Positions 1-10,127 of a stretch of DNA of 64,000 nt are shown piece by piece (position 1 is the stretch's first letter; each line of letters begins with the position of its first letter). Made by a program: the position numbers and the translations under genes. The stretch is from the NCBI GenBank assembly GCA_965230605.1, contig CBDDLD010000004.1, positions 124,001 to 188,000 of the forward strand, written 5' to 3'. Under the pieces are notes generated by a model. That model was not told where the DNA came from. It worked only from the letters and a program-made list of their open reading frames with translations, and did no database searches. The stretch comes from CBDDLD01 sp965230605 (GTDB lineage: Bacteria > Bacteroidota > Bacteroidia > Flavobacteriales > Flavobacteriaceae).

Positions 1-3000
1 ATTATGTAGCACATGAGATGGGACACCAGTTTGGAGGTAACCACACATGGACTCATGGCGGAAATGAAGGTACTAATGTACAAATGGAACCTGGTAGTGG
101 ATCTACAATAATGGGTTATGCTGGTATTACCGGCTCTACAGATGTACAATCTAATAGTGACCCTTACTTCCATGCCGTATCTATTCAACAAATTACTAAC
201 TATATAAAAACAACAAGCTGCCAAGTAGATACTAATACAGGAAATTCAGTACCCACAGTAAATGCAGGTTCAAATCATACCATACCTAGAGGAACACCTT
301 TTGTACTTGAAGGGACTGCATCTGATGCAGATACCGGAGATGTTTTAACCTATTGCTGGGAGCAATTTGATGAAAATAATGCATCTACAACACTTCCAAA
401 TGTTAACGGAACTTCCGGGGTAGCCTTTAGGTCGTTTAATCCAACAACGGATAATAAACGTTATTTCCCTAGATTATCTACGATTAAGACTGGAGCAACA
501 TCATGGCAATGGGAAGCAGTTCCGAATGTAGCCAGAACACTAAACTTTAGACTTACGGTTAGAGATAATGTTGCTGGAGGAGGAACAAACAACAGTGATG
601 ATATGATAGTAACTGTCAATGGAACAGCTGGGCCATTCGTAGTTAATTCTCCGAATACAAATGTGACATGGAATGCAGGGTCTACGCAAGCCGTAACATG
701 GGATGTCGCAGGAACTACAGGAAATGGAGTGAATGCCGCCAATGTAGACATATTTCTATCAACCGATGGTGGAGATACTTATCCAATTGCATTAGCTACA
801 GGGGTTCCAAATGATGGATCTCATAACATTATTGTTCCTAATAATCAAGGTAACCAAAACCGTGTCATGGTTAGAGGGTCTAATAATATCTTCTTTGATA
901 TTTCGAATACGAACTTTACTATTGCCGGACAGGTGGTATGTAATGCTACTGTACCAACAGGTTTAGCAGCTTCTAGCATTGGGTCAGATTCTGCAACACT
1001 AGGCTGGGATGCTGTAGCAGGAGCTACTTACGATGTACAATATAGAGTTGTAGGTTCAGGGACATGGATAGATGTAAATGATGTGGCCGGAGTATCTACA
1101 GGGTTGTCAGGTTTAACGCCGGTGACACAATACGAAGCAAGAGTTAGAAGCAAATGTCCGGACAGTTCCACATCTGCATATAGTTCAACAATAACGTTTA
1201 CGACTACTGATGTACAGTTAAATTACTGTTCATCTGCAAGTACAAATGTAAACGATGAATATATAAGTCGTGTTCAATTGAACACAATAGACAATAGTTC
1301 CGGAGCTCAGTTTTACTCAGATTTTACAGGTATCTCTACAACCTTAACTAAAGATACGCAGTATACAATTACTGTGACACCAACATGGACAGGAACAATT
1401 TATGCTGAGGCCTATGCTGTATGGATCGATTACAATAGAGATGGTGATTTTTCGGATGCTGGCGAGCAAGTATTTACACAAGCGCCAACGACAGCCACAC
1501 CGATTAGTGGAAACTTTACAATCCCATCAGGAGCCGTTGAGAATTCAACGACAATGCGTGTATCTATGAAATACAATGCCTTACCTGGGCCATGTGAGAC
1601 ATTTACTTATGGTGAAGTTGAAGATTATACCATTATTATTGAAGGGTCTGGTCCCGATACAGAAGCTCCGGTGATCACATTAAACGGCGCTTCACCAATA
1701 GACCTCAATGTAGGCGAAACCTATACAGAGCAGGGTGCTACAGCTACTGATAATGTGGACGGTGACCTTACATCGAGTATTGTTATTGGTGGCGATACAG
1801 TAAATACAGCTGTTGCCGGAACTTATGTGGTGACTTATAATGTAAGTGATGCTGCAGGTAATGCTGCAGTTGAAGTGACAAGAACAGTTAATGTCATTGC
1901 TGATACAACACCACCGGTAATTACACTAATTGGTCCTTCACCAATCGACCTAAATATAGGTGAAACCTATACGGAACAAGGCGCTACAGCAACAGATAAT
2001 ATTGATGGCGACATAACAGCAAGTATAGTTATAGGAGGAGATACAGTAAACACTGCAATTGCTGGTACTTATATAGTGACTTATAACGTGAGTGATGCTG
2101 CAGGAAATGCTGCCATAGAAGTGACACGAACAGTTAATGTAATTCCAGATACAACACCGCCAGTAATTACATTGAATGGTGCTTCGCCAATCGATCTAAA
2201 TGTAGGTGAGACCTATACAGAGCAAGGTGCTACAGCGACTGATAATGTGGATGGTGATCTAACATCGAGTATAGTTATAGGAGGCGACACAGTAAACACT
2301 AGTCTTGCAGGCACTTATGTTGTAACATATAACGTTAGTGATTCGGCAGGCAATGCTGCTGTTCAAGTCACACGAACAGTTAATGTTATCGCAGATACAA
2401 CACCACCAGTAATCACATTAAATGGTGCATCAACGATTAATTTAGATATAGGTAGTGCTTATACAGAACAAGGTGCAACAGCAACAGATAATGTTGATGG
2501 TGACCTAACATCAAGTATAGTCATTGGAGGTGATGTAGTTAATACAGCAGTAGCCGGGACTTATATTGTAACTTATAACGTTAGCGATTCAGCAGGTAAT
2601 GCTGCTGTTGAGGTGACTCGAACTGTGACTGTTAACCCAGACACGACGCCACCAGTAATTGTATTAAATGGTCCGTCTACGGTTAATTTATTAGTTGGCG
2701 ATAGTTATGTAGAGCAGGGTGCTACGGCGACCGATAATGTTGATGGCGATCTAACGGCCAGTATTGTCATTTCAGGTTCAGTGAACACAGCAGTAGCCGG
2801 TACGTACTTTATCAATTACAATGTAAGTGATGCTGCGGGTAATGCTGCAACACAGGTTACCAGAACAGTTAATGTTAGTGAGCCAACCAATGGTTGTTCA
2901 GGAGGTATTTCGACCTTCCCATACAGTGAAGGTTTTGAAGGTTCAATAGGCGGTTGGAGTCAGTCCTCGGCAGATGATCTGAACTGGCTAGTAGATGCCA

Positions 3001-4199
3001 ACGGTACACCATCAAACAACACAGGGCCATCAAGTGCTGTAGAAGGAACAGATTACATTTATGTAGAGGCTTCAGGTAACGGTACTGGGTATCCAAACAA
3101 ACGAGCGATCATTACTTCACCATGTTTCAATTTAGCAGGTTTAACAGAAGCGACCTTTAGCTTTAAGTACCATATGTTTGGTTCAAATGATATGGGAAGC
3201 ATCGACTTAGAGATATCAGATGATGATGGAGCTACATGGACCAGTATATGGAATCAGACAGGGAACCAGGGTAACCAATGGTTAACGGTTAATGTGAACT
3301 TAAACGCTTATGTAGGCGGAGGGATTCAGTTACGTTTCAATAGACTAACGGGAGGCACATGGCAGGCAGATATAGCGATAGATGACATTGGCTTGATCGA
3401 TAGTGAGGTTGTTGTGAACTCTTGTTCAGGAGGTATTACAGCGTATCCATACAGCCAAGGCTTTGAGGGCTCAATAGGAGACTGGAGTCAGTCGACTTCA
3501 GATGATCTGAACTGGTTGGTAGATGCCAATGGTACGCCGTCGAACAATACGGGGCCATCGAGTGCTACAGAGGGTTCTAATTACATTTATGTAGAGGCCT
3601 CAGGGAATGGTACGGGTTATCCGAACAAGCAGGCGATTATTAACTCGCCGTGTTTCGACTTAAGTTCAGCGGCATCAGCAAGCTTCAGTTTCAGCTATCA
3701 TATGTTCGGAGCAGCAGACATGGGGTCAATAGCACTTCAGGCAAGTAATGATGATGGAGCTAGTTGGACCACAATATGGAGTCAGACGGGCAATCAGGGT
3801 AACCAATGGTTAACAGAGAATGTGAGTCTTTCAGCTTACCTGGGTAACAGTGTACAACTACGATTCAATAGAGTCACTGGTAGTACATGGAGAGCAGATA
3901 TTGCTATAGATAATATAAATCTTGTTACTGCTCAATCTAGCAAAGTTGAAGAAGAAAATATCACTGAAAACCAAGATGTCATTCTATTATATCCTAATCC
4001 TGTAAAAGGAAATACGATAGGAATAAAGACAACAATGACTGACTTAAATTATGAAGTTTATAACTCTATTGGGCAAGTTGTAGCTAAAGGAAATGTTAAG
4101 GATAATAACATAGATATTAGTGCGCTTGATGCGGGTGTTTATCATGTAAGATTTACAACCAGAGATAAGACGTTGATCAAACGATTTATAAAGCAGTAG
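1..4199 (+). CDS. Secreted reprolysin-like zinc metalloprotease with GEVED, DUF5011 and T9SS sorting domains (5' partial)
   Basis: The gene enters from the left edge; its frame is open from base 3, so the true start and most of the catalytic domain lie outside the window. The first codons give the metzincin zinc site HEMGHQFGGNH (three His ligands plus catalytic Glu; bases 12-44), as in M12B/reprolysin-type proteases. After this come an Ig/FN3-like region, a GEVED domain (about bases 1220-1650), five tandem DUF5011-type repeats of 82 residues (1656-2880), two MAM/jelly-roll-like modules of about 170 residues (2890-3930), and a C-terminal T9SS type A sorting domain (starts near LYPNPV, ends IKRFIKQ). 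It is therefore expected to cross the outer membrane by type IX secretion and act outside the cell. Bases 2638-3709 are nearly identical to part of the next gene. Substrate is unknown. Confidence 0.9.
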   Translation, partial: YVAHEMGHQFGGNHTWTHGGNEGTNVQMEPGSGSTIMGYAGITGSTDVQSNSDPYFHAVSIQQITNYIKTTSCQVDTNTGNSVPTVNAGSNHTIPRGTPFVLEGTASDADTGDVLTYCWEQFDENNASTTLPNVNGTSGVAFRSFNPTTDNKRYFPRLSTIKTGATSWQWEAVPNVARTLNFRLTVRDNVAGGGTNNSDDMIVTVNGTAGPFVVNSPNTNVTWNAGSTQAVTWDVAGTTGNGVNAANVDIFLSTDGGDTYPIALATGVPNDGSHNIIVPNNQGNQNRVMVRGSNNIFFDISNTNFTIAGQVVCNATVPTGLAASSIGSDSATLGWDAVAGATYDVQYRVVGSGTWIDVNDVAGVSTGLSGLTPVTQYEARVRSKCPDSSTSAYSSTITFTTTDVQLNYCSSASTNVNDEYISRVQLNTIDNSSGAQFYSDFTGISTTLTKDTQYTITVTPTWTGTIYAEAYAVWIDYNRDGDFSDAGEQVFTQAPTTATPISGNFTIPSGAVENSTTMRVSMKYNALPGPCETFTYGEVEDYTIIIEGSGPDTEAPVITLNGASPIDLNVGETYTEQGATATDNVDGDLTSSIVIGGDTVNTAVAGTYVVTYNVSDAAGNAAVEVTRTVNVIADTTPPVITLIGPSPIDLNIGETYTEQGATATDNIDGDITASIVIGGDTVNTAIAGTYIVTYNVSDAAGNAAIEVTRTVNVIPDTTPPVITLNGASPIDLNVGETYTEQGATATDNVDGDLTSSIVIGGDTVNTSLAGTYVVTYNVSDSAGNAAVQVTRTVNVIADTTPPVITLNGASTINLDIGSAYTEQGATATDNVDGDLTSSIVIGGDVVNTAVAGTYIVTYNVSDSAGNAAVEVTRTVTVNPDTTPPVIVLNGPSTVNLLVGDSYVEQGATATDNVDGDLTASIVISGSVNTAVAGTYFINYNVSDAAGNAATQVTRTVNVSEPTNGCSGGISTFPYSEGFEGSIGGWSQSSADDLNWLVDANGTPSNNTGPSSAVEGTDYIYVEASGNGTGYPNKRAIITSPCFNLAGLTEATFSFKYHMFGSNDMGSIDLEISDDDGATWTSIWNQTGNQGNQWLTVNVNLNAYVGGGIQLRFNRLTGGTWQADIAIDDIGLIDSEVVVNSCSGGITAYPYSQGFEGSIGDWSQSTSDDLNWLVDANGTPSNNTGPSSATEGSNYIYVEASGNGTGYPNKQAIINSPCFDLSSAASASFSFSYHMFGAADMGSIALQASNDDGASWTTIWSQTGNQGNQWLTENVSLSAYLGNSVQLRFNRVTGSTWRADIAIDNINLVTAQSSKVEEENITENQDVILLYPNPVKGNTIGIKTTMTDLNYEVYNSIGQVVAKGNVKDNNIDISALDAGVYHVRFTTRDKTLIKRFIKQ
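1656..2883 (+). repeat. Five tandem 246-bp DUF5011 repeats
   Basis: Five direct repeats start at 1656, 1902, 2148, 2394 and 2640, a period of exactly 246 bp (82 codons). Each begins Asp-Thr-(Thr/Glu)-(Ala/Pro)-Pro-Val-Ile and contains the conserved stretch GATATDN(V/I)DGD. The last copy is one residue shorter. The copies differ from each other mostly at synonymous sites, which fits older duplication under purifying selection. They probably form a stalk of Ig-like domains between the enzyme and the sorting domain. Confidence 0.85.
2638..3709 (+). repeat. 1,072-bp near-identical block, copy 1
   Basis: This block matches 8501-9572 at a constant offset of 5,863 bp. Reading the two copies side by side I find one mismatch (G here, A in the other copy, near base 2678). 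It encodes the last DUF5011 repeat, the whole first MAM-like module and most of the second. Homology on both sides is much lower, so the edges are sharp. Confidence 0.9.
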
Positions 4200-4220
4200 A
4201 ACTAGTTATATGCTAAGGTA

Positions 4221-4257
4221 AAAAGCTCAAGACCACATTAGGAGCTTGAGCTTTTTA
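4221..4257 (+). terminator. Rho-independent terminator after the metalloprotease gene
   Basis: An 11-bp perfect stem (AAAAGCTCAAG at 4221-4231 pairing with CTTGAGCTTTT at 4245-4255) is followed by T-rich sequence, 22 bp past the stop codon. Confidence 0.85.
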
Positions 4258-4348
4258 TTTTGTTTAATAAATGAGACATATTTTTAAAAAGGTGATTGTA
4301 TTTCATCGAAAAACTTAAAAGATCATCTTTATTTTAACATAACTTTAA

Positions 4349-4356
4349 TACTTTTG
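4349..4356 (+). promoter_or_regulatory. Candidate -7 element (TACTTTTG) of the VPS10/BNR gene
   Basis: TACTTTTG fits the Bacteroidota -7 consensus TAnnTTTG and lies 40 bp before the ATG at 4396. No convincing -33 TTTG is seen at the usual spacing. Confidence 0.45.
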
Positions 4357-4395
4357 GCAACATCCATATTAACACTAACCATAAACTAATCTCAA

Positions 4396-7300
4396 ATGTC
4401 AAGAAAACTACGATTACTAGTAGGGCGGCTGACTATTGCCGTACTAGTTGCAGGTACGATCTTTACCTTTTTACCAAAAAAGATCAATCAAGAACAATCA
4501 ATTACTGAATTAAGAAAAGCTCACGAAGAGTTCTTAAAAAACAGTCCTTTTAAAGAGACATTAACGTGGGACAAAAAGAAAAGAATGTTGAATGGCTTGC
4601 CGCCAAATCGATATTTTGAACAAATGTGGGAACTCTCTGTTAACCCTTCAACAGGACGATTAGATGATGGAGAACTTACATTATTAAGAGAACAACTTAT
4701 TGAAGACCGATTGCTAGGAAGAAGCCCAGGAGAGAACACTAATGCCTGGGAAGAACGAGGACCTAATGATATCGGTGGACGAACAAGAGCCATTTTATTC
4801 GACCCTAATGACTCAAGCAATAATACAGTATATGCCGGAGGGGTCAGTGGAGGTCTATGGAGAAATACTAATATCACAAGTAGTAGTTCCAGCTGGACAC
4901 GTGTACAAGGATTACCTGGAAATTTATCTGTGACGTCTATAACAGTTGATCCAAGAAATTCAAACCGATGGTATATTGGTACTGGAGAACAATACACTGC
5001 CGGAGATGTTGTAGGTAATGGGGTTTACGTAACTACAGATGGTGGTACAAATTGGTCTGCATTAAATATTCCACCAGCAGATGGTGGAGGCGATATTAAC
5101 TTTAATGCTTCGAACCTTTTTCTTTCGGGAATCTATTACGTTAATGATGTATTAGCCTGGGATAATGGAACATCAACAGAATTATTTGTAGCCGTTGGCG
5201 CAAATGCTTACGGAGATTCTTCTAGTCCAACGAACTGGCTAGGACTACAATCGTCTGGATTATATCGATCAACCGATAACGGAAGTACATGGAACAGAAT
5301 AGAATCTGCTAATATGCAACATGTTTTTAGTGGGTCTACCTATTATTATATTCCAAATGACCTTGAAGTAGGTGCCGATAATAAATTATGGATGGGTACT
5401 ATTGGTTCTGCTTTAGGTGAAGGTGGAGGACGTGTATTTAGTTCTACAAATGGAGCGACATGGACGGAAGCAGCAGCATCACCATTAACAGATTCGAATC
5501 GTGTAGAAATAGAACCTTCAGCAAGTAATCCAAATAAATTATATGCATTGGTTCAGGGCGTTAGCTCACCTGTACATATCTATAGCACAACCAATGGATT
5601 TGGAAGTATCACTGAAGAGGCACTTCCAAATGATGCAGATACAGGAATACCAGCCAATGACTTTTGTCGTGGTCAAGCATTTTATGATCTAGTTATAGAA
5701 GCAGACCCTAATAATGATAACATTGTTTATGTTGGAGGTATTGACTTATTCAGATCTACAAATGGAGGGTCTTCATGGGCTCAAATTTCGAAATGGTCGA
5801 ATAATAATAATCTAGCGGGCCTAAGCTCATCGTTAGTACATGCTGACCAACACGCTATGACGTTTAGACCCGGGAACTCTAATCAAGCTATTTTTGGTAC
5901 TGATGGAGGTGTCTATTACGCGTCAAGTTTATCAACAGCTCAAAATTCTGATGTTTTTGGCGCAAGAAACAATAACTATAATGTCACCCAATATGTAAAA
6001 GCAGGAATAGGACCAGATGGGGCCGGAGACACCGATGGTATTTTTACAGCAGGATCACAAGATAATGGAAGTCAGGCGTTCCGAAATGCAACACCGGGGA
6101 TCAATGGATCAGAAGAGCTATCTGATGGTGACGGATTCTACACATTTGTTGATAGAGACGGGCAATACATGATAGCAACATTTGTTAGAAATGTGATTTA
6201 CAGATTTAATTTACCTTGGAATGGTTTAGGAAGAAGACAGGGTGGAGCAACTACACTATCTAATGATCAAAGCAGGGGTGATTTCGTGAATCAAATGGAT
6301 TATGATGATGATGCCAATCGACTATTAACTAATAACTCTAATAGTACTCAAAATGCTATAAAATCTATAAATGTAGCATCAAATTCAAGTGGAAGTCTTA
6401 CAAATAATGCATTAACTGCTAAACCAACAGCATTTAGAGCATCTCCTTTTGCCAATAACACCTGGTATGTAGGTTTAGCTAACGGTGGATTATTACGTCT
6501 GACGAATGTCACTAACACATCAGCATCTTGGACAACAATTACTACACCATTCGTAGGGTCAGTATCTTCTGTAAGATTTGGAGCAACTGCTAATGACCTT
6601 ATTGTAACTATGCACAATTACGGGGTAACCAGTATTTGGTATTCTTCTGATGCCGGAGCAAACTGGGTAAGTAAAGAAGGGGATCTGCCTAACATTCCGG
6701 TGAGAGACTTTTTACTTAATCCTTTAAACAATAATGAAGCTGTTATCGCCACTCAATTAGGAACATGGTCTACATCTAACTTCAATGATGCTAGCCCTAC
6801 TTGGTTCCAAGCTTACAATGGTATGAGCGATGTTAGTGTAACATCATTTGACTATTGGGCTATTGGTGGAGATGATACTAACAATAGAATAATTGCATCA
6901 ACCTATGGTAGAGGGGTCTTTACCGGACAGTTCACTGCGACTAGTGTTCCAGATACCGATCCGCCATCGGCACCAACCAACCTAACGGCGTCTAATACAA
7001 CAGAATCTACTACAGATTTAAGTTGGACAGCATCAACAGACAATGTCGGGGTAACGGGATATGATGTATACCAAGGTGCAAGTGTTATTGCTACGGTTTC
7101 AACAACAACATATCAAGTTACCGGACTAACAGCAAATACCAACTATACGTTTAGTGTAAGAGCAAAAGATGGAGCTGGTAACGAATCTGCTTCTAGTAAT
7201 CAGGTGAATGTAACTACACAAGCACCAGATACAACGGCGCCAAGTGCACCAACAAATTTAGTAGCCAATAATACGACGGCGTCGAGCACTGATTTAAGCT

Positions 7301-10074
7301 GGACAGCATCAACAGATAATGTAGGTGTAGCATCTTATGATGTATATCAGGGAGCTTCAGTTATCGGAAACGTGACAGGAACGAGTTTTGGAGTAACGGG
7401 ATTAAATGCAGAAACCACATATACGTTTACAGTAAGAGCAAAAGATGCAGCAGGAAATGAATCTGGTGCTAGTAATGAGGCAGTAGTAACTACTGATGCA
7501 ACACCAATTACATATTGTGCATCTGCAAGTACAAATGTGAACGATGAGTATATAAGTCGCGTTCAATTAAATACAATAGATAATAGTTCTGGAGCTCAGT
7601 TTTATTCAGACTTCACAGGCATATCTACAACCTTAACAAAAGGCACACAGTATACAATTACGGTAACACCAACATGGACAGGAACAGTATATGCTGAAGC
7701 CTATGCTGTCTGGATCGATTACAATAGAGATGGAGACTTTACAGATGCAGGAGAACAGGTGTTTGCACAAGCACCAACAACGACAACTCCTGTGAGTGGA
7801 AACTTCACAATTCCGGCTGGTGCTGTTGAGAATGCAACGCGTATGCGTGTATCTATGAAATACAATGCGGCTCCTACATCTTGTGAAACATTCACCTATG
7901 GAGAAGTTGAAGATTATACGGTTGTTATAGAAGCTTCAGGGCCAGATACCGAAGCACCAAGTGCTCCTACAAGCCTTGCAGCGTCTAATACGACACAAAC
8001 AACAACAGACTTAAGCTGGAATGCGTCTACAGATAATGTAGGTGTAACGGGATATGATGTATATCAAGGTGCAAGTGTTATTGCAACAGTATCTACAACA
8101 ACATATCAGGTTACGGGCTTAACAGCAAGTACTAATTATGCATTTAGTGTAAGAGCAAAGGATGCTGCTGGTAATGAATCTGCTGCAAGTAATACAGCAA
8201 ATGTTACTACGCTAGATCCACCGGATACGACAGCACCAACTGCGCCAACCAATCTAACGGCGTCTAATACTACACAAACCACTACGGATTTAAGTTGGAC
8301 GGCGTCTACAGATAATGTAGGTGTAACGGGATATGATGTATATCAAGGTGCAAGTGTTATTGCGACAGTGTCAACAACGACATATCAAGTTACAGGTTTA
8401 ACGGCCAGTACAAGTTATAGTTTCAATGTAAGAGCTAAAGACGCTGCTGGTAATGAATCTGCTGCAAGTAATACAGCAAATGTTACTACATTAGATATAC
8501 CAGACACGACGCCACCAGTAATTGTATTAAATGGTCCATCTACGGTTAATTTATTAGTTGGCGATAGTTATGTAGAGCAGGGTGCTACGGCGACCGATAA
8601 TGTTGATGGCGATCTAACGGCCAGTATTGTCATTTCAGGTTCAGTGAACACAGCAGTAGCCGGTACGTACTTTATCAATTACAATGTAAGTGATGCTGCG
8701 GGTAATGCTGCAACACAGGTTACCAGAACAGTTAATGTTAGTGAGCCAACCAATGGTTGTTCAGGAGGTATTTCGACCTTCCCATACAGTGAAGGTTTTG
8801 AAGGTTCAATAGGCGGTTGGAGTCAGTCCTCGGCAGATGATCTGAACTGGCTAGTAGATGCCAACGGTACACCATCAAACAACACAGGGCCATCAAGTGC
8901 TGTAGAAGGAACAGATTACATTTATGTAGAGGCTTCAGGTAACGGTACTGGGTATCCAAACAAACGAGCGATCATTACTTCACCATGTTTCAATTTAGCA
9001 GGTTTAACAGAAGCGACCTTTAGCTTTAAGTACCATATGTTTGGTTCAAATGATATGGGAAGCATCGACTTAGAGATATCAGATGATGATGGAGCTACAT
9101 GGACCAGTATATGGAATCAGACAGGGAACCAGGGTAACCAATGGTTAACGGTTAATGTGAACTTAAACGCTTATGTAGGCGGAGGGATTCAGTTACGTTT
9201 CAATAGACTAACGGGAGGCACATGGCAGGCAGATATAGCGATAGATGACATTGGCTTGATCGATAGTGAGGTTGTTGTGAACTCTTGTTCAGGAGGTATT
9301 ACAGCGTATCCATACAGCCAAGGCTTTGAGGGCTCAATAGGAGACTGGAGTCAGTCGACTTCAGATGATCTGAACTGGTTGGTAGATGCCAATGGTACGC
9401 CGTCGAACAATACGGGGCCATCGAGTGCTACAGAGGGTTCTAATTACATTTATGTAGAGGCCTCAGGGAATGGTACGGGTTATCCGAACAAGCAGGCGAT
9501 TATTAACTCGCCGTGTTTCGACTTAAGTTCAGCGGCATCAGCAAGCTTCAGTTTCAGCTATCATATGTTCGGTTCTAATGATATGGGATCGATAGCCTTA
9601 GAAGCGAGTAATGATGATGGAGCTAGTTGGACTACTATATGGAGTCAGACAGGAAATCAAGGTAATCAGTGGCAGTCTCAAGCTGTTGATTTAGCTGCAT
9701 ATGTAGGTAACAGTGTGCAACTACGATTCAACAGAGTTACTGGTGGGACTTGGCAAGCAGATATAGCTATTGATAATATTAGCTTAACGACATCAAATAC
9801 ACCAAAAACAGAAGGGCCAATTGGTGTTATAGAAAATGATGAGGTTAAAGAGATCAAATTATATCCTAACCCAGTAAAAGGAAATACAATAACGCTTATA
9901 AACTCTTACAACGAAGTGTCATATGAAATCTATAATACAGCAGGAAGAGTTGTAGCAAAAGGAAGGGTTTCTAGCACTAATAAAATCGATGTGAGTGAAT
10001 TAGAAGCCGCATTGTATTTGGTTCAATTTACAACTGAAGAAGGTCCGGTAATTAAACGATTTATTAAACAATAA
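4396..10074 (+). CDS. Secreted VPS10/BNR-repeat protein with FN3, GEVED, DUF5011, MAM-like and T9SS domains
   Basis: A 1,892-residue exported protein. It has an N-terminal hydrophobic segment (about residues 9-27), then a sortilin/VPS10-like beta-propeller with repeated BNR/Asp-box motifs such as S-T-(D/N)-N-G-x-T/S-W (about residues 115-850). Four fibronectin type III modules follow (bases about 6950-7495 and 7950-8490), with a GEVED domain between the second and third (7510-7945). Then come one DUF5011 repeat, two MAM-like modules and a T9SS type A sorting domain ending IKRFIKQ. Predicted role: cell-surface or secreted binding or hydrolytic protein; the propeller shows no assignable catalytic site, so the 'glycosyl hydrolase' label often given to this family is not demonstrated. 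Bases 8501-9572 are shared with the upstream metalloprotease gene. Confidence 0.9.
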   Translation: MSRKLRLLVGRLTIAVLVAGTIFTFLPKKINQEQSITELRKAHEEFLKNSPFKETLTWDKKKRMLNGLPPNRYFEQMWELSVNPSTGRLDDGELTLLREQLIEDRLLGRSPGENTNAWEERGPNDIGGRTRAILFDPNDSSNNTVYAGGVSGGLWRNTNITSSSSSWTRVQGLPGNLSVTSITVDPRNSNRWYIGTGEQYTAGDVVGNGVYVTTDGGTNWSALNIPPADGGGDINFNASNLFLSGIYYVNDVLAWDNGTSTELFVAVGANAYGDSSSPTNWLGLQSSGLYRSTDNGSTWNRIESANMQHVFSGSTYYYIPNDLEVGADNKLWMGTIGSALGEGGGRVFSSTNGATWTEAAASPLTDSNRVEIEPSASNPNKLYALVQGVSSPVHIYSTTNGFGSITEEALPNDADTGIPANDFCRGQAFYDLVIEADPNNDNIVYVGGIDLFRSTNGGSSWAQISKWSNNNNLAGLSSSLVHADQHAMTFRPGNSNQAIFGTDGGVYYASSLSTAQNSDVFGARNNNYNVTQYVKAGIGPDGAGDTDGIFTAGSQDNGSQAFRNATPGINGSEELSDGDGFYTFVDRDGQYMIATFVRNVIYRFNLPWNGLGRRQGGATTLSNDQSRGDFVNQMDYDDDANRLLTNNSNSTQNAIKSINVASNSSGSLTNNALTAKPTAFRASPFANNTWYVGLANGGLLRLTNVTNTSASWTTITTPFVGSVSSVRFGATANDLIVTMHNYGVTSIWYSSDAGANWVSKEGDLPNIPVRDFLLNPLNNNEAVIATQLGTWSTSNFNDASPTWFQAYNGMSDVSVTSFDYWAIGGDDTNNRIIASTYGRGVFTGQFTATSVPDTDPPSAPTNLTASNTTESTTDLSWTASTDNVGVTGYDVYQGASVIATVSTTTYQVTGLTANTNYTFSVRAKDGAGNESASSNQVNVTTQAPDTTAPSAPTNLVANNTTASSTDLSWTASTDNVGVASYDVYQGASVIGNVTGTSFGVTGLNAETTYTFTVRAKDAAGNESGASNEAVVTTDATPITYCASASTNVNDEYISRVQLNTIDNSSGAQFYSDFTGISTTLTKGTQYTITVTPTWTGTVYAEAYAVWIDYNRDGDFTDAGEQVFAQAPTTTTPVSGNFTIPAGAVENATRMRVSMKYNAAPTSCETFTYGEVEDYTVVIEASGPDTEAPSAPTSLAASNTTQTTTDLSWNASTDNVGVTGYDVYQGASVIATVSTTTYQVTGLTASTNYAFSVRAKDAAGNESAASNTANVTTLDPPDTTAPTAPTNLTASNTTQTTTDLSWTASTDNVGVTGYDVYQGASVIATVSTTTYQVTGLTASTSYSFNVRAKDAAGNESAASNTANVTTLDIPDTTPPVIVLNGPSTVNLLVGDSYVEQGATATDNVDGDLTASIVISGSVNTAVAGTYFINYNVSDAAGNAATQVTRTVNVSEPTNGCSGGISTFPYSEGFEGSIGGWSQSSADDLNWLVDANGTPSNNTGPSSAVEGTDYIYVEASGNGTGYPNKRAIITSPCFNLAGLTEATFSFKYHMFGSNDMGSIDLEISDDDGATWTSIWNQTGNQGNQWLTVNVNLNAYVGGGIQLRFNRLTGGTWQADIAIDDIGLIDSEVVVNSCSGGITAYPYSQGFEGSIGDWSQSTSDDLNWLVDANGTPSNNTGPSSATEGSNYIYVEASGNGTGYPNKQAIINSPCFDLSSAASASFSFSYHMFGSNDMGSIALEASNDDGASWTTIWSQTGNQGNQWQSQAVDLAAYVGNSVQLRFNRVTGGTWQADIAIDNISLTTSNTPKTEGPIGVIENDEVKEIKLYPNPVKGNTITLINSYNEVSYEIYNTAGRVVAKGRVSSTNKIDVSELEAALYLVQFTTEEGPVIKRFIKQ
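8501..9572 (+). repeat. 1,072-bp near-identical block, copy 2
   Basis: Second copy of the block at 2638-3709, in the same orientation and reading frame. The gene fuses it to FN3 modules on the 5' side instead of to four more DUF5011 repeats. Beyond base 9572 the two genes still encode related residues but with many nucleotide differences. Confidence 0.9.
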
Positions 10075-10097
10075 ATAACTTCTTAACTAACCAAAAG

Positions 10098-10127
10098 AAA
10101 AGTCCGGATATTTATCCGGACTTTTTT
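10098..10127. terminator. Bidirectional terminator between convergent genes
   Basis: Stem AAAGTCCGGATA/TATCCGGACTTT with A-rich and T-rich flanks. It sits between the VPS10/BNR gene stop (10074, plus) and the exonuclease gene stop (10126, minus), so it can serve both strands. Confidence 0.85.

Noticed and set aside
1656..2883. Tandem repeats as a CRISPR array or a noncoding satellite
   Set aside because: The 246-bp period is in frame, encodes a known domain type, and has no spacer structure.
2875..3096. Identical antisense frames of 73 codons at 2875-3096 and 8738-8959
   Set aside because: They are shadows of the sense MAM-like coding sequence; they are identical only because the 1,072-bp block is duplicated.
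4742..4933. Possible 63-residue plus-strand gene inside the VPS10/BNR gene
   Set aside because: Out-of-frame overlap with a well-supported coding sequence; no independent signal.
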